A DNA stretch of 64,000 nt from Crotophaga sulcirostris. Taxonomy: Eukaryota; Chordata; Aves; Cuculiformes; Crotophagidae. Location: assembly GCA_013397455.1 (NCBI GenBank), contig VYZB01000193.1, forward strand, positions 678,972-742,971, in the 5' to 3' direction. Of the stretch, positions 26,243 through 39,047 are shown in pieces; position 1 is the first letter of the stretch; every line of letters starts with the position of its first letter. The notes below the pieces were generated by a model, which was not told the DNA's origin, made no database searches, and worked only from the letters and a program-made list of their open reading frames with translations. The position numbers and the translations under genes are program-made.

Positions 26243-27411
26243 AGTATTCCCCATGGTCTGATAAAAAGTCCACACTCACTAACAAACATTGGAGATGTCC
26301 AATTCAATACAACTTACAAAAAATGGCAAGATTTTTGCTGTAAAACCATTACTTGTCTCCTCACCTTCAGTGCAATTGAATCTTCATTGTTCTAGTGCCA
26401 CAGGGTCACATCCTTTTGTGTCGCAAGGAACACTCATTGTGAATGAAAAATATAATCTTATTATAAATGTCTACAGAAAACAGACAGAAAAGCTGAATGT
26501 ATGAGTAAACCCAGTCGTGTACACATACAGAACTCAGGAATATACAGGTTTTTAATTTGAGAATTTAGTCCTTAAAAATGACATAAATAAAAGATGCAGT
26601 TGGAGATATCAGCATTACTTGGGGCAAAATGGTAGAAATCCAATTTATCAGGTAGAAGAAAAGCCATGGAAAATGGGTACTCAGTCACTGCTCCTGGGGA
26701 TCAGGTACTTTGATACACCCAGTTAAATGAACTATTAATGAAATCCACTACCATCACTTGTCGTCTATGAGGGATACACTAATCCCCAAGTACAGACTGA
26801 AAAATACCTCATTTCTGTCCATTTTGAGATAACATAGCAAACATAGATAAATATTATATTAAAAGGAAGAAAAACATCCTCAGCTAGAGAAAAACATTCC
26901 CTTTGATAGGCATCTTTTCCATTTGTCATTGGATTTTTCTAACTCTACAGGCTTCCTTGTTCAGCCCATCCAAGAAAGGGTTAAAACTTCAGGCTATAAG
27001 GGAGCAATCACCTTTCATACAGAGATGTTCACTGTGAATGGCACAGCAATATATAAACATCATTTTTTTCGTGGTAGGCAGGTACTGCTCAGCCTTTTTA
27101 GAGACAATTTTTTAATTTGGAACATAAATTAAATTAAATATTTATGCCAGAGCTGCCAGAAGAAAGACAAATAGAGCTGGCAAACAATTCTCTTAATAAA
27201 GTTCAATCACTGTAATGCACACTGTTGTCAAAGGCTAAGTGAAAGTTAATTTTTTCTTTAAAAGTTTTGCTCTCTTTCTCCTGACAATCATGTTGGAAAG
27301 AACAGATAAATTGAAAGGAGGTTTATTCAGGGTGTAATCCTGTGCCCAGCTGAAGTGAGTACAGTTCCTTTTTCTCTTTGGCAACATCAGCAGCTGGTGA
27401 GGTCCTGTAGC

Positions 27412-27434
27412 TATTTATTTATTTATTTTTATTA
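27412..27434 (+). repeat. (TATT)n microsatellite
   Basis: About five near-perfect tatt units. No function is suggested. Confidence 0.85.
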
Positions 27435-28254
27435 GCTGTTTTGAGGTAGGTTGATTCATTAATATATATTTTAACACACAAACAGATTCATACATACAAC
27501 TGAAAAGAAATTCCTTGGTTCAGTATCTTTTTTTCAAAAAAACAGACCCCCTGCTCAAAACAGATGATAAAGACTGCAGATGTCAAAAGGAAACAGGCAA
27601 AAATATAAGTAGAGCCAACCACGGTACCTTAACATCCTGCTGATCCCACCCATGTAAAAAGCACTGCTAGATGATCAGCAGGCAGAATAAAAAAGATGCT
27701 ACATTTCTCTGAAAAACAGGTTTTCAAAATTATAGAAATATGCTAAGAATTTTTAAACTTGGCTTTTAGCACAGCTGATGAATGATTTCCATCTCCTTAC
27801 TGCCAGCTTTTATTCCCAACAACACCGTTTTAATATCTACAGATAATATTTGGGAACACCAAACCTAAGTGTAAGAAGAGGAAAACCGAGGTAGGATTTG
27901 GTGAAGGAACATTTTACAGTGATACTGCATTGTTAAATCCCGTGGTAATAAAATATTTAACAAAAATGCCCCGAAACCTGAAATCCTTGGTCAGTGGCAA
28001 ATTCCTGAGAAGTAGATTACTGTAGTGCCACAGAATGTAATTCTAATGAGAATTCATACCTCATTTCCTCCCAAGCCTTAACAATTCAGTTTAATGACCT
28101 TTTCCAAATCTATTCTCAATGAAGCCACATGTCGTGTAAGTAAAGACAGCTTGCATGGTTAAGAGCAGAGAACTGAACTAATATAACTTTCAAATGGATA
28201 ATTACGTGTTAAATGAATACTTCTCTGCTGTGTGTTTCCCAGAAGATCCTGAAT

Positions 28255-28303
28255 TATTCCTTCTTTGTGCCTCAGTTTCTCCGTTTTTAAATAAAAATGA
28301 TGT
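28255..28303 (+). mobile_element. Possible ancient MIR-like SINE fragment
   Basis: The stretch ctttgtgcctcagtttctcc followed by gtttttaaataaaaatgatgt resembles the conserved region of MIR-type SINEs (ctctgtgcctcagtttcc-c-catctgtaaaatgggaataat). MIR elements predate the split of mammals and reptiles and survive in bird genomes as short diverged relics. Flanks are too decayed to set limits, and a chance match cannot be excluded by eye. Confidence 0.5.
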
Positions 28304-30355
28304 CTTGTTTGATAAAATTCTCTCAATAATCCAGTTTGAAGAATCAGTAGCTCTCATTCACTTCTGGAGTTTTTCAGACTCCAGCAACAATACTGAAAGA
28401 GATGTCATGAGATCTGAATTGCATTCATGCCTCAATTTTAAATCCCTCAGTGTTTTTCAGTCCGCTCTCTGCCTTATTTATATTGCAGTGTCTCTCTCAG
28501 AACATGTCTGCACAGTGTGATTTGAGCTGGCACTTAGTACAATGAACCCTAAGCTGAGAAAATAGGAAAGAAAAATTGATACATTAAACCTATGAAGCCA
28601 GTCCTCAGCTGGTCTACATTATCACCACTGAATTCCTTCTACTGGAAATCGTTAGAGTCCATCTTTGCAACTTGCTGTATTGTCTTATTCACCATAATAC
28701 AATGCATGTCAGCTATACTTTACACTAAACATTACTTCCTACTACTGGAAATAGTCAATCCTGGCCTTCAAATATCACTTGGGATCTCTAAAATATTCTA
28801 GTTTTTTTTAATAACTATGCATGTAATTTACAACATGGATTATTTACTATGACTTTTGATAGAATATCAAATATTATTTTTGAAAGTCAACCTAAAGATT
28901 GCAGAATATTATATATTTGCCTTACGAAAAAGGAAGAGGCATTTTCCAGAGGGCTACATTCCACCTATAACCTTTTTCCTCATCAAAGTGAAAAACCAGA
29001 AACCTCTGAAATCTTCTGAAGAGTAAGGAGGAAAGCCCAAAGAACAGATGTTTTGGGCAAGAAATTAGGAAAAACATACATGTAAGTAAAATGAAGACTG
29101 TCAAAATATCATTGTCTGCCTAACTTAATTTCACCTTTTAGGTGGATGTCATGTAATCTGCCATCCATGGAAGCCTACTTTTCTTACCAGAAAAAAACAC
29201 TATTTAGACTACTGAGTAGTTGAGGTTCTACCCTGTACTAACAGTGGCTTATTCACCTCCTCAGCCTGCCAAAAGGATGCTAGGTTTTGGATGAATTACT
29301 TCTTTATACTGACCACTAACAGCTCACCTGAAAACTAAACCTCCACAACTTTCATAGCTGTCATGAAAATTCGAAATATCATGTCCTCCCTAGTGATTTT
29401 TTTACATATCGATTATTAAATTCCTGTAGTCAATAAATGAATCTATTACTCACCTTTGATGTCAAACACCTTCCCTGGCAGCACTCAAAAAGCTTGAAGA
29501 GACTGGCAGTATCATTTAGAAATTCAATATAAAGTAAAATAAATTTGAGTTTTTCTTTTCCATCTGGTATATTGATTTCTCAACTAATGAAATGAGGTTT
29601 CCTTATCTAATCTGATTCATAACTCATGCACATGCAACAAGGTAGAACTAGTTTGTAACTTCGTATTTGCTTCCCTCCTTTTAATAATGTGTATAAATAG
29701 ACATTCAAATTGGCTTATTTTATGAACTATATGTCTTCAGATATATCATGCCTTAAGATCGAATAGCATCTTCTTTCCGTGAGACACGTGGCAGTTTTGA
29801 GAAACGGGCTAAACAAGATTCAAACACCATCTTTGTGAAACAAGTATTGAAAGTCCCACATTGTTCTATTGTTCCCCCCTGACTGACAGGAACATAATTT
29901 TATGGTTCTCTGTACTAAAGCATAATTAGTCGAGTCATACTGGACTAAATAGTCACTGGTCTGAAAGCCCAGTTTTAAGCAAGAATTTGGCAAGTGCTTG
30001 ATTAGACAGCTATCCAGCTGCACAACCCCGTATTTGACTGCCCAACCTTGCCAGTAGTTTCCGCCACGACCTCGTCCCTCCTGTATTGAGACATAACAGA
30101 GTCAATGAACCCTTTGCACACTTAGGGAACTTAACCACCCTTTTGCTGGGCTAAACAAAGCGCAGGCCTGGGAATTAACCTAAATTACTCCCAGGACATG
30201 AAATTGAACAGTATGTATTCAGTGCACATTCACCTATGTCATATCTGTTGGCCTGTATCCATTGACCCGTCTTTTATGGAAAGAAAAGTACTCAAGTTTC
30301 TTGTTGGAAGCAGTGCCTTGCCTCTCCTCCAGTGAATAGATGTCATACTTAGGGG

Positions 30356-30382
30356 AAAAAAAAAAAAAGAGAGAGAGAGATA
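30356..30382 (+). repeat. A-run plus (GA)n tract
   Basis: A run of about 13 A is followed by six GA units and a tagaga variant. Simple sequence. Confidence 0.85.
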
Positions 30383-33300
30383 GAGAATAAAAAGGTCTTT
30401 AGAAATATGTTCTGAGAACAGAGAACGCAGATGCCAGACCTGAGAACAGCGGTAAGTGGTAATGAGTTTCACCTCGTGGAGCTTTCCAGACACCTGGAGA
30501 AATGGGCACGATTTTGTCCACTACAAAGGTAAGATAATAATAAGCTGGAAGCAATGCTCTTTGATTTTCTTTCTGCTGAATAGTTTTGTTACTTTCTAAC
30601 CACCACACATGTACTGGAAAGAGTGTTAAAAGCCTGTAAATAGATTTCCATTTTAAGACAAATATCTAAGTCCAATTAAATGTGATGGGTAACCAGGGCT
30701 GATACATAGTCTTAAAATGAGACTGGGTAAACTGCATTCCTCTACCCCAAAAGCATGAAAAGTCTGCAGTCAAGAAGGTAAGCAAGTACTTGGAGAGATC
30801 AAGCAGAGGGGAAAAAATGCAACTTGTCCTGAACTTGACAGAGATGCTTTAGATTTGCAGTGGTAGTAGAATTTGACCCAGAGAAGCTTAAACGCCACTT
30901 ATACATAAACATCAATACAAGAAACATCAATTTTGTTGATATTAACGCTTGATTTAATGAACAATGCTTGAAATAAATATTCAGGTCTGTCAGAGGGCAG
31001 ATCAAGTGACTGAAAACAAAAGGTGTGTAAATGGCTTACCAAGGATTTTTCATATTGCTATCCATTAAACTAGAAGGTAACAAGACAGCTTTGAAGGATA
31101 TGTAAAAAATCACTCTTGGTGCATTCCAGAGAATGGACAGAAGAGTGCTGAGAGAATGAAAATATAGATAGAAAAGAGACAGAGCAGAGTTTATTTGTTT
31201 GGGTTTGGGTCTTTTGGTAGGAACTTTTGCTTAAAAAACTAAACTTATTTATTTTACTATTAAAGTGATAATCTAGTTTTAATGCTAATGTCTGAATACA
31301 TATCCAGTCATGCAAGATGTAATTCACTACAATTACAACAACAATCACACATTAAGGGAAACATCAGCCCTTAAATCAGTAAACTGGTTTTTAATAAAAC
31401 ATGGCCATTGCACAAAGTGGGAGGGAAGTGATTTCTTTAATGACCAAGATCCAAGAAATTTCTTATCAGATCAGTATTTGATGACTGTAAGAATACACAA
31501 GTGCTTTTGTAGTTACATTGCATCAATAGCGGTGGTATGCACTCAAACTCCTAAAATGTCTCTCCTCTATATTAGCATTATTAATGAACGATACAAATCC
31601 GTATGAGTGCCACTAGAAAAATCCATGTTTCTCTTAGAAGGTTAATCTATCACATTTTTTAACATTTTCACCTTTTGTTTGATCACCAGAAGTACAACCT
31701 GTTACTTGGACTTCTTGATCTCTGGATTAATTCTCCAAAAATTTAATATCTATTTCAAAAGAAAAGTTCCATTTATTTTTATATACCTTAACAAATAGTT
31801 TATTCATAAAATTACATCTATTCTTTGCTGTTCTTTAAGCCTTTTTCCTCCACTTTCTAAAATACTGATATTTTCATGACAATGACCATGACATGACCCT
31901 GACAGCTGTCATGCCAGACTCATCAATTATATATATCAGTATCTAAATGACATTAGGTTAATCACTGCAAAAAAAAAAGATTGACAATTTATCAAATATT
32001 ATGGCAAGTAAAAATAAATAGCCAAAAAATGATATTATTCATAATTCCATATCAGAAAGTTATTGGAAAGTCTGAATGTGGAAATTTACCGTTTTGGCCT
32101 TAAGAATATCAGAAAGAAACTTCAATTGTATTTAAAATATATGCTATGCTACATCTTTGTCATTTGCTTAAATACCAAAGGATCCATAAACAATATTTCA
32201 CATGACCCAAAAGGCCATTTACAGTTCTAATATACAGCCCAGAAGGTTGGAAAATCTGCCCAGAGGTTTGATACTTGACATATTTTGATGTCATTCAGAT
32301 CCTCTCATCTACAAAAGTGAAGTTTAGTTCTAATAAGCACAAATATCATCATGTGCAAAACAGAAGTTTGCTTTATCAGGCAATAATTTCACTGAAGTTA
32401 GTAAAAGAGCAATACAATTAGGAGTTCATAATCTGACTCTCTAAGCCACGGTTACTGAACAGTTGTTAAGCTATTTATACAAAATAGTTTGCCACTCGTC
32501 GTGGACAAGTGTTGATAAACAAAAGTCACCACTGGGACTGGCAATAACTAGTATTGCTGTTGGTAATCTCGGAAGCCCACGAAGGGGCAGCTATTTGAGA
32601 ATTGTGTCATCTGTAATAAAGCAGTGTATATTGAGCAAATCATGGCATCCACAGCTTTCTTTTTTCAGCTAAAGAGCACTAGGAAGGAAGAAAATCTTTT
32701 GCACCATGATTGTCAAAGTGGAGAATGCAGCTTCCATGAAAACTGTGGGCTGAAATTTGTTTTCAGTAGGTTACTGTCAAAACCCAAGCTCTAAATGTAA
32801 AAATTATATCGCTGCTTTGTTTTCCATTTCTCAACTAAATATATGTGCTTTTCCTGGAGTTCGATAAACAGTACTTTTAATCTTCATGTACAGACTGCAA
32901 CAGTGAGACAGAGACTAAACCTGATGAATATGAAGTAAGCAAAAAAAGGCTGGCTAGGAGGCATGCACACACCAGATAAGGAATTAATGATCTCAGGAAA
33001 TATGACATTGTTAGCATTAAGTTTTTGAAACATGTTCTTTATTACTCTCCACTCTGCAGACATCTAAATGCGATGCCCCTGGACATACCTAAATGTAATG
33101 CCCTTGCTTTTGCACTAAGGGGTAGTTCAAATTTCATTTGTTAATGAAGTAGCACATTGTACTGTGCCTAGTTGTCCAGAACAGTACCCAGACAGGCAAT
33201 GTAAGTTTAATAGTCCAGTATCCAAATTCACTAACCTTCCTTACAAATGATCAATCTGCCCTTAACTCTTTCATGGTCATTTTCATCTCCAGCCAAACCT

Positions 33301-35306
33301 GTGTTTCCTAAAACTACGGAAATTAATCAAATACCTGATTTTCAAAATTAGTTAGATGCTACTCAATGCTAAACTTTCTGATATACTAGGATGGAAAGTA
33401 ACAGATTTTATGTTAGGAAAAAAATTAAGGTAAATCTGATTTCCTTTCCAAATTTAAGAGAGTACATTAGAACATTCCTTAGGAAGTAGTGTAATGTTAT
33501 AACTAATATCAGCCTTAGTTCTACATACTGAACTTCTGTCAGTACAGAATAAAAAGTGATATTTAACCACATGAGACAAATAATAAAATAGGACATTTTG
33601 CTACTAACATTATGCTTTAAAATAATGAGTATAACGGCAATGCCATGGCTCAGTTGACTGCTTGGTAAGAAACTGTGCCGGTAATCAGAAATTCGGAATT
33701 ACAAGATGACTTCCAAATTTTGAGATTACAGAGAGTAAAGACAATCTCACAACTAGGTCATCAAAGGTTTCATACTCCTACCTGATTTTTACAGCTGCGT
33801 CTAGTTCCCTCTAAGATGAATCATCTTTAAAAACAGATATTGTCACTAATCCACCTCATTTCCCAACATCCCAGTCTTCAGTACTTAGTGCTATGGAGTA
33901 TGTGTGTCTGTTCAGATCATAGTTATGGACACGTGATGAAAAAATCACAGATAGAGAACCCATGATTTCCCGAGTCCACTCCAAAATCCACTGAACCTAA
34001 TCCCAGTTTTTTTCAGCTAGGGTGAATGCTATGCCTGGATTGTGACCTGTGGGGCAGGGAAAAAGAGAATTCATTGTACCAGCTAAACGCCTATTTGTAC
34101 TAATAAAACTACAATAAGCATTTTCCTTTGCAGAATTGCATGAGCAGCATGACATTTAGGTAAAGTACAGCAAAGCAACTTCTCAGAAGTTACAAGAATC
34201 GAATTTGTCCTCAACCTCATGTAAATATATCTTAAGATAATTATGAGAAGGAAGCTCAAAATAACCAGCATGGAGAAGAAAAGGAAATACAGAGAGAGGT
34301 ATTAATAGCACATTATCACCTAGGAGCAGAAAAGGTCAAAGAAGGCTGTAAAAAGGCTTTCAAAATACCCCACCTCCACATGCAGACAACAACCACAAAA
34401 AACCCCGTAGAATGAAAGACAGAGAGTGAACATATAACAAGAAAGGAAAAGAGACTCTAATGTAAGAGCTGGGGAAGAAGAACAGCCAAGGAAAAAAACC
34501 ACCTTTTTCATAGGAGATAAAGACTAAAGCAAAAAAGAGGCGGAAAGTATTACATGAGGGATCAAAGCAGTTTTTTAAATCCTTCAGAAGATAGAGGTCA
34601 TCAGGGCTGAAAGCTTGATCCTATGATTCAAGACAATAGGAGGAAAGAAAAGTAGGTAGACTGATTAAAGGTATAGTTAATCAAACACTGAATAACAGCT
34701 TCTCTGTTGCACAATATTGCTAAATCCAGACTTATATCCGTTGTAGCTACTATGTAGAAGGAAAAATTGGAAAGATAAAATAAGATTATTTCCTCAAGCA
34801 CTCTTGAGTTTGACGGATCTTTTTGCTTTGCAGGCTTTTCCCTACAATGCTTATAATTGGAGCCCTCACTTTCACACTCCCACTGGAATGATGCTCAAGG
34901 TTGCACTTCATTATTAAAAGCCAAGAACACCACCACTGCCCTCCTTCTGTGGTTCTGGCTGTAGCATCACTTCCAAAACATCAATAAAGACTATGATACA
35001 TGCCAGAGTACTCAAAAACCATCAGCTAATTGTACTTAAAACATATCCAAGACTTAGGAACTGCAACCTGCATCTCGCAGGTAGAACAAATTATGAGTTT
35101 AGTTATTTGCAGTGTTCATATTTATGCATACAACAGAAGCAATAGTATCAAGATTTATCTTGAGAAACAGATTCTTTACTTTTAGAGACACACCCAGAGA
35201 CTCAAGTAGCAAACTTCAGAGTATAACTGCCTCCTATGTTGCTACGTAAAGAGGCTTTAGAAATCTAGCTCATTTCTTTGCTGTTTCCTCCAGGAGAAAT
35301 TAATCT

Positions 35307-35321
35307 CTCCCTCTAGTGTCC
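35307..35321 (-). promoter_or_regulatory. Weak CTCF-like motif
   Basis: On the minus strand it reads GGACACTAGAGGGAG, sharing the CACTAGAGGG core with CTCF sites but lacking the following GGCAG/GGCGC context. Weaker than the sites at 18.36 and 43.02 kb. Confidence 0.25.
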
Positions 35322-35599
35322 CAAATAACCAGAACAAATCTGTATTCATCTGGAATACATGAAACCCTAGATCACTCAACATCCCATTCTATTTTCTTTT
35401 AGAAATTATGTCAGATAGAAAATCACGTAAAGCTGGCAGAACATCACAATGGTTGGCAAAATAGGATAAATGCATCATTTTTGTGTGTGTGAACTTATTT
35501 AAAAATGAAAAACTGGATCATTTTCTTTTAAATTAGAGAGAACTGTTATGTGTGAGCAATGCTTAATTGTTCCACTCTGCTATTTCTGAGAACAAGTAT

Positions 35600-35940
35600 T
35601 TAATGTTACCGCTTGAAATCTATGCAGGTATTGCAACAGCAGCTCTGACAATCAGAGTCCTTCCAAAGAAACTTATCAACTGCATTTCTTTGAACAGACA
35701 GACCTTAACTGATGGTAAACACATACAATGTTTCATAGTATCTTTTAATCATCTTTTCAACACCTTTTCTCATGTTTTTTCTTGTCTTTCTGGGGACATT
35801 TGCAGGATTAAAGTATTGAATTTTTCTTTGGCCCACGTCCAAATTTTATTCTGTAACTCAACAAACCTTTTCTCTAAGAATTCAAAGCCTTTAAAAGAGA
35901 TAGGTGATAAATTCCCTCAAGTGGAAAAGGAATTGGGGGC
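35600..35940 (-). pseudogene. Possible coding-like remnant, unidentified
   Basis: On the minus strand one frame reads GFEFLEKRFVELQNKIWTWA followed by KEKFNTLILQMSPERQEKT before a stop, and then continues with further open runs. The composition looks like a helical soluble protein, but I recognise no family. The opposite strand also carries a 125-codon open frame (35567-35944), so openness alone is not evidence. If real, it is a broken copy, since several stops interrupt it. Confidence 0.12.
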
Positions 35941-36708
35941 TTAATTAGGTGCTCCATTCTCTTTTCAACATTTTGTATCATTTCACAGCATCTGAATTCT
36001 CATTAATGTTCAAACACAGGATATACAAAACTATGTCTCACATATGAAGAAAATGCTTCTGCTCTCTGACTAGAGAAATTCAGGCATTTAGAGGTGGCAG
36101 TGCAAATGAAATTGTGTAGCTCTCAAATCCCATGAATCAAGAAAGAGAAATTCAGAGATGAGAAAATATATCATACTGCAGACTCTGAGGAAACCGATTT
36201 AAATAGTCATATCCGGAAAACAAACTATTGTCACTAAAGAGCTGGTAGAAAACAATAGTCAGGAGGTAAAATCAAACACTGAAATGTGCTGAGAGAATTT
36301 TGCACAGAAACCAGTGACAGCAAGGGAAGTCCAGGAATATTTTGAAGAAGAGGAGAGGTAAACTGGAAGGGCAACTGAGTGGAAAAAGGAGTAATTCTCA
36401 TTCATACATTCATCTACTCCAACATGTAGAAAAATAGAAGTATAGCATGGATAGCAGGTTTCTGTTTTTAGCAAACTCCAGCGAGCTCAAAAGAACTCTG
36501 TCACTGCTAACAAGATGATATTACTCCATCTAGTCCTGATGTCCCATTCAGGCGTGTTAGGACCAGAAGGAGGAAAGAGCCAATAGGACTCCATAACCAA
36601 CGGGACAGGAGCACTGTGCAGCCCTGTCCCAGACAGGCAGAGTCCTGGCAGTGATGCCAGTGAGGCTGGGGACAGCTCTGAGGAGAAGACTGAGCAGAGT
36701 CAGAGACG

Positions 36709-36890
36709 CTGGAGATGAGGAAACACCTTTTCCCTGTGAGAACAGCAGGGATGGGACCTTGTAGTGTTGCTGTTTCCTTCCCTGGAAGATTTTCAGCCCT
36801 CACAGGATAAAGCCCTGAGCAACCTGGTCTGACCTGATGGCTGAGCCTGCTCTGGGCTAGCGCTTAGACTGGAGACCTCCTGAGGTCCTA
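36709..36890 (+). mobile_element. CR1 3'-region fragment
   Basis: A plus-strand CR1 relic. It starts in sequence that translates like the FFT/HLFPV region near the ORF2 end (gaggaaacaccttttccctg), passes through ggataaagccctgagcaacc and tggtctgacc, and ends in ggagacctcctgaggtccta. These blocks match the CR1 3' UTR type that ends in ccttccaacc; the terminal repeat itself is missing. Confidence 0.8.
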
Positions 36891-37485
36891 ATTTATCCAA
36901 TGGCACTGGGAAGAGGGCCACACAATAGCAGTAAGTATGAATGGGAAAACAGTGTTCTGTTTTTCATAACGAGACACTCAGGGACTCTGTTACTTGCTTA
37001 CAAGTAGACATTTTTGGCAAGTCCTGCAGTTTCCAGAAAGAAAAGAAAATAATGTTTGCTGCACTACCTGTTGTGCAGTATAATTAACAGACCTTTTTCT
37101 CAGCCACCAGTTTCCCCTGCAAATGCGCCAGGAGAAATAGAACGTGATTTTCCCTACCTCTCTCCTAGAATCCCTCAGGGAGTCTGTGCTGTGCATGTGA
37201 AGGGAGTCACTCAGTACCTGTAATGGCAAGGTGTTTCTTGGAGCACTGCAAAGAAGGCAGTGTCTGAGACCCTGAAGATCTGCATGTTGTTACTACCTCT
37301 GCTTTTGATGACGTTCTGTTTACCTGGTTGCAACAGGAAGATGATGATGCTAGCAACCTGAAGGAGAAATACCTCTCTCTGAAGACTGAATTATGCTTCA
37401 TATAAGCTGTTTATTTGCTCCAGTCATTTGTTTGTTGTAACATCTTTGCAAGCAGCTTGGTTTATTTTGTATGGCCTATGTACAT

Positions 37486-37927
37486 GGAATCATAGAATCA
37501 TAGAATCGTGGAATCGTAGAATTGTCTGGTTGGAAAAGACCTTTGAGATCATTGAGTCCACTGTCCTCTGTTAAACCATGTCCCGCAGAAACTCATCTAC
37601 CCATCCTTTAAGGACCACCAGGGATGGTGACTCAACCACCTCTCTGGGCAGCCTGTTCCAGTTCCTGACCACCCTTTCAGTGAAGAATATTTTCCTAATA
37701 TCCAACCCAAACCTGCCCTGACACAACTTATGGTCATTTCCCCTCATCCTATCATCTGTTACTTGGCAGAAGAAACCAACACTCCCTTTGCCACAACCTC
37801 CTTTCAGGCAGTTGTAGACAGTGATGAGATCTCCCCTCAGCATCCTTTTCTCCAACCAAAACAACCCCAGTTCCCTCAGCCGCTCCTTGTAAAACTTGTT
37901 CTCCAGCCCCTTCACCTGCCTCATCGC
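37486..37927 (-). mobile_element. CR1 LINE, 5'-truncated copy
   Basis: A minus-strand CR1 with a clear 3' terminal repeat of several units (catagaatcatagaatcgtg and gaatcgtagaatt) at its low-coordinate end, followed by ggttggaaaagacctttgag. It stops at about 37927, giving a copy of only about 440 bases. The clean terminal repeat and open frame suggest a relatively young insertion. Confidence 0.94.
37571..37924 (-). pseudogene. CR1 ORF2 C-terminal fragment
   Basis: A 117-codon open frame covers the last part of CR1 ORF2: [20 protein letters not shown] near the start, a [14 protein letters not shown] block near residues 31-44, and [20 protein letters not shown] near residues 79-98, ending at a stop soon after. 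The first Met coincides with the truncation point and is not a biological start. The reverse transcriptase and endonuclease are absent, so the fragment is inert. Confidence 0.9.
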
Positions 37928-38507
37928 TCATAGGTAGATGAAGGTAGATGGTTCTCCCATGAAGCTAGCAAGGCAGTGACTCAGACTGGACTTTAGTCTC
38001 TGTAGACGTGGTGCCATAAAATCAACTTTAAACACTGTCAAACAACAAACAGCCACAGCATCCACCCCTAAATAGAACTCCATTAATAAAATCACCTCAT
38101 TGAAAAATGTCAGTGAAAATTAAAGAAATAGTTCCAACAATTCAAGCTAAAGTATAGGAGTTTTGCTTCAGGTCATCCCGATTGTAAAAGGGTGTTACTA
38201 TATGAGACATCATTCCAGCTGTCATCACGGTAGTTTGTACATCACTGCTTTTGATACAATTCAGTCAAAGTGTTCAGGGGATTTATGTGCATTATTATTA
38301 AAGACTGCAAGTTCAGCAACAGTGGCTGTGACAGATCACTTTTATTAATCAAATACAAGATGAATGGCTAACTAAAATAGAATATTTTAATTCATTAACT
38401 TCTTCCAGAAAGTAGTGAAAGATAAAAATACAGAAAAGTATAATATTTGGTATATATATGAAATTACCAGAGATGCACAAAAATCTTGCTTATACCTTCA
38501 TACTGAA

Positions 38508-38524
38508 GGGGGGGGAGGGGAGGG
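38508..38524 (+). other. G-quadruplex candidate
   Basis: A run of eight G, then A, GGGG, A, GGG. This fits four G3 runs with loops of 1-2 bases. It is followed by cgtgg and lies in a short GC-rich island of about 40 bases. Confidence 0.65.
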
Positions 38525-39029
38525 CGTGGAAATGACGCCAGCAAGGCGCTTCTCATGTGCCAGAATAATTATTTCTGAAACTAAAACTGATTGACTGAAG
38601 ATTACAGGGAATTAGCAATTTAGTCACTCGGCAATCCTTTGTGGCCATGGTACAAATTTGAAAAATCGGGAATTAAGATGAAAATTAGAAAATGAAAAAA
38701 AATTTTTTTTCAGATGAAAATGGGGTTTAATGTACTTGAGGAGGAAGTACATCTGAAGCAGAGAACAACTTTAAACAGTCAGTAAGGAGAACGAATTCTT
38801 GAGAACCATAATTTACCTGGACTAGCCAGGGAAAATTCAACAAGTGGAGGTAGCTTTTGTCCTCTTTATAACTATACGAACAATTAGTACTCATTAACCC
38901 TGTGGGAACAAAAGTTTTGGAGTTTTAGATTTTGAAAGTGTTTTAGAGGAGTGAATGAAATAATTTCAGCACTCAGATGCAATTCCAGCAAAGGCTTTAG
39001 GCCAAAGAAAGGGAACATGGGATTTGCCA

Positions 39030-39047
39030 GGGCTGGGGGGGAGGGGG
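39030..39047 (+). other. G-quadruplex candidate
   Basis: GGG, CT, seven G, A and five G can be parsed as four G3 runs with short loops. It is the second such motif within about 520 bases on the same strand. Confidence 0.6.

Larger units (their letters stand above)
26243..36708. other. Gene-free AT-rich stretch
   Basis: About 10.5 kb with no recognised gene or CR1. Listed separately are a (TATT)n microsatellite, a MIR-like fragment, a GA tract, a weak CTCF-like match and a weak coding-like segment near 35.6-35.9 kb. The GC-richer 36530-36708 could be further repeat sequence attached to the CR1 tail downstream, but I cannot place it. Confidence 0.65.

Noticed and set aside
28194..28520. 108-codon plus-strand open frame
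   Set aside because: Overlaps the MIR-like patch; hydrophobic and Ser-rich with no conserved pattern.
35567..35944. 125-codon plus-strand open frame
   Set aside because: Phe/Ser/Leu-rich composition is typical of random or antisense frames in T-rich DNA. The opposite strand looked slightly more protein-like, so it is listed there only at very low confidence.
36530..36708. GC-rich block just upstream of the 36.7 kb CR1 tail
   Set aside because: May be more CR1 or another repeat, but I could not match it to any part of CR1, so it is not annotated as such.
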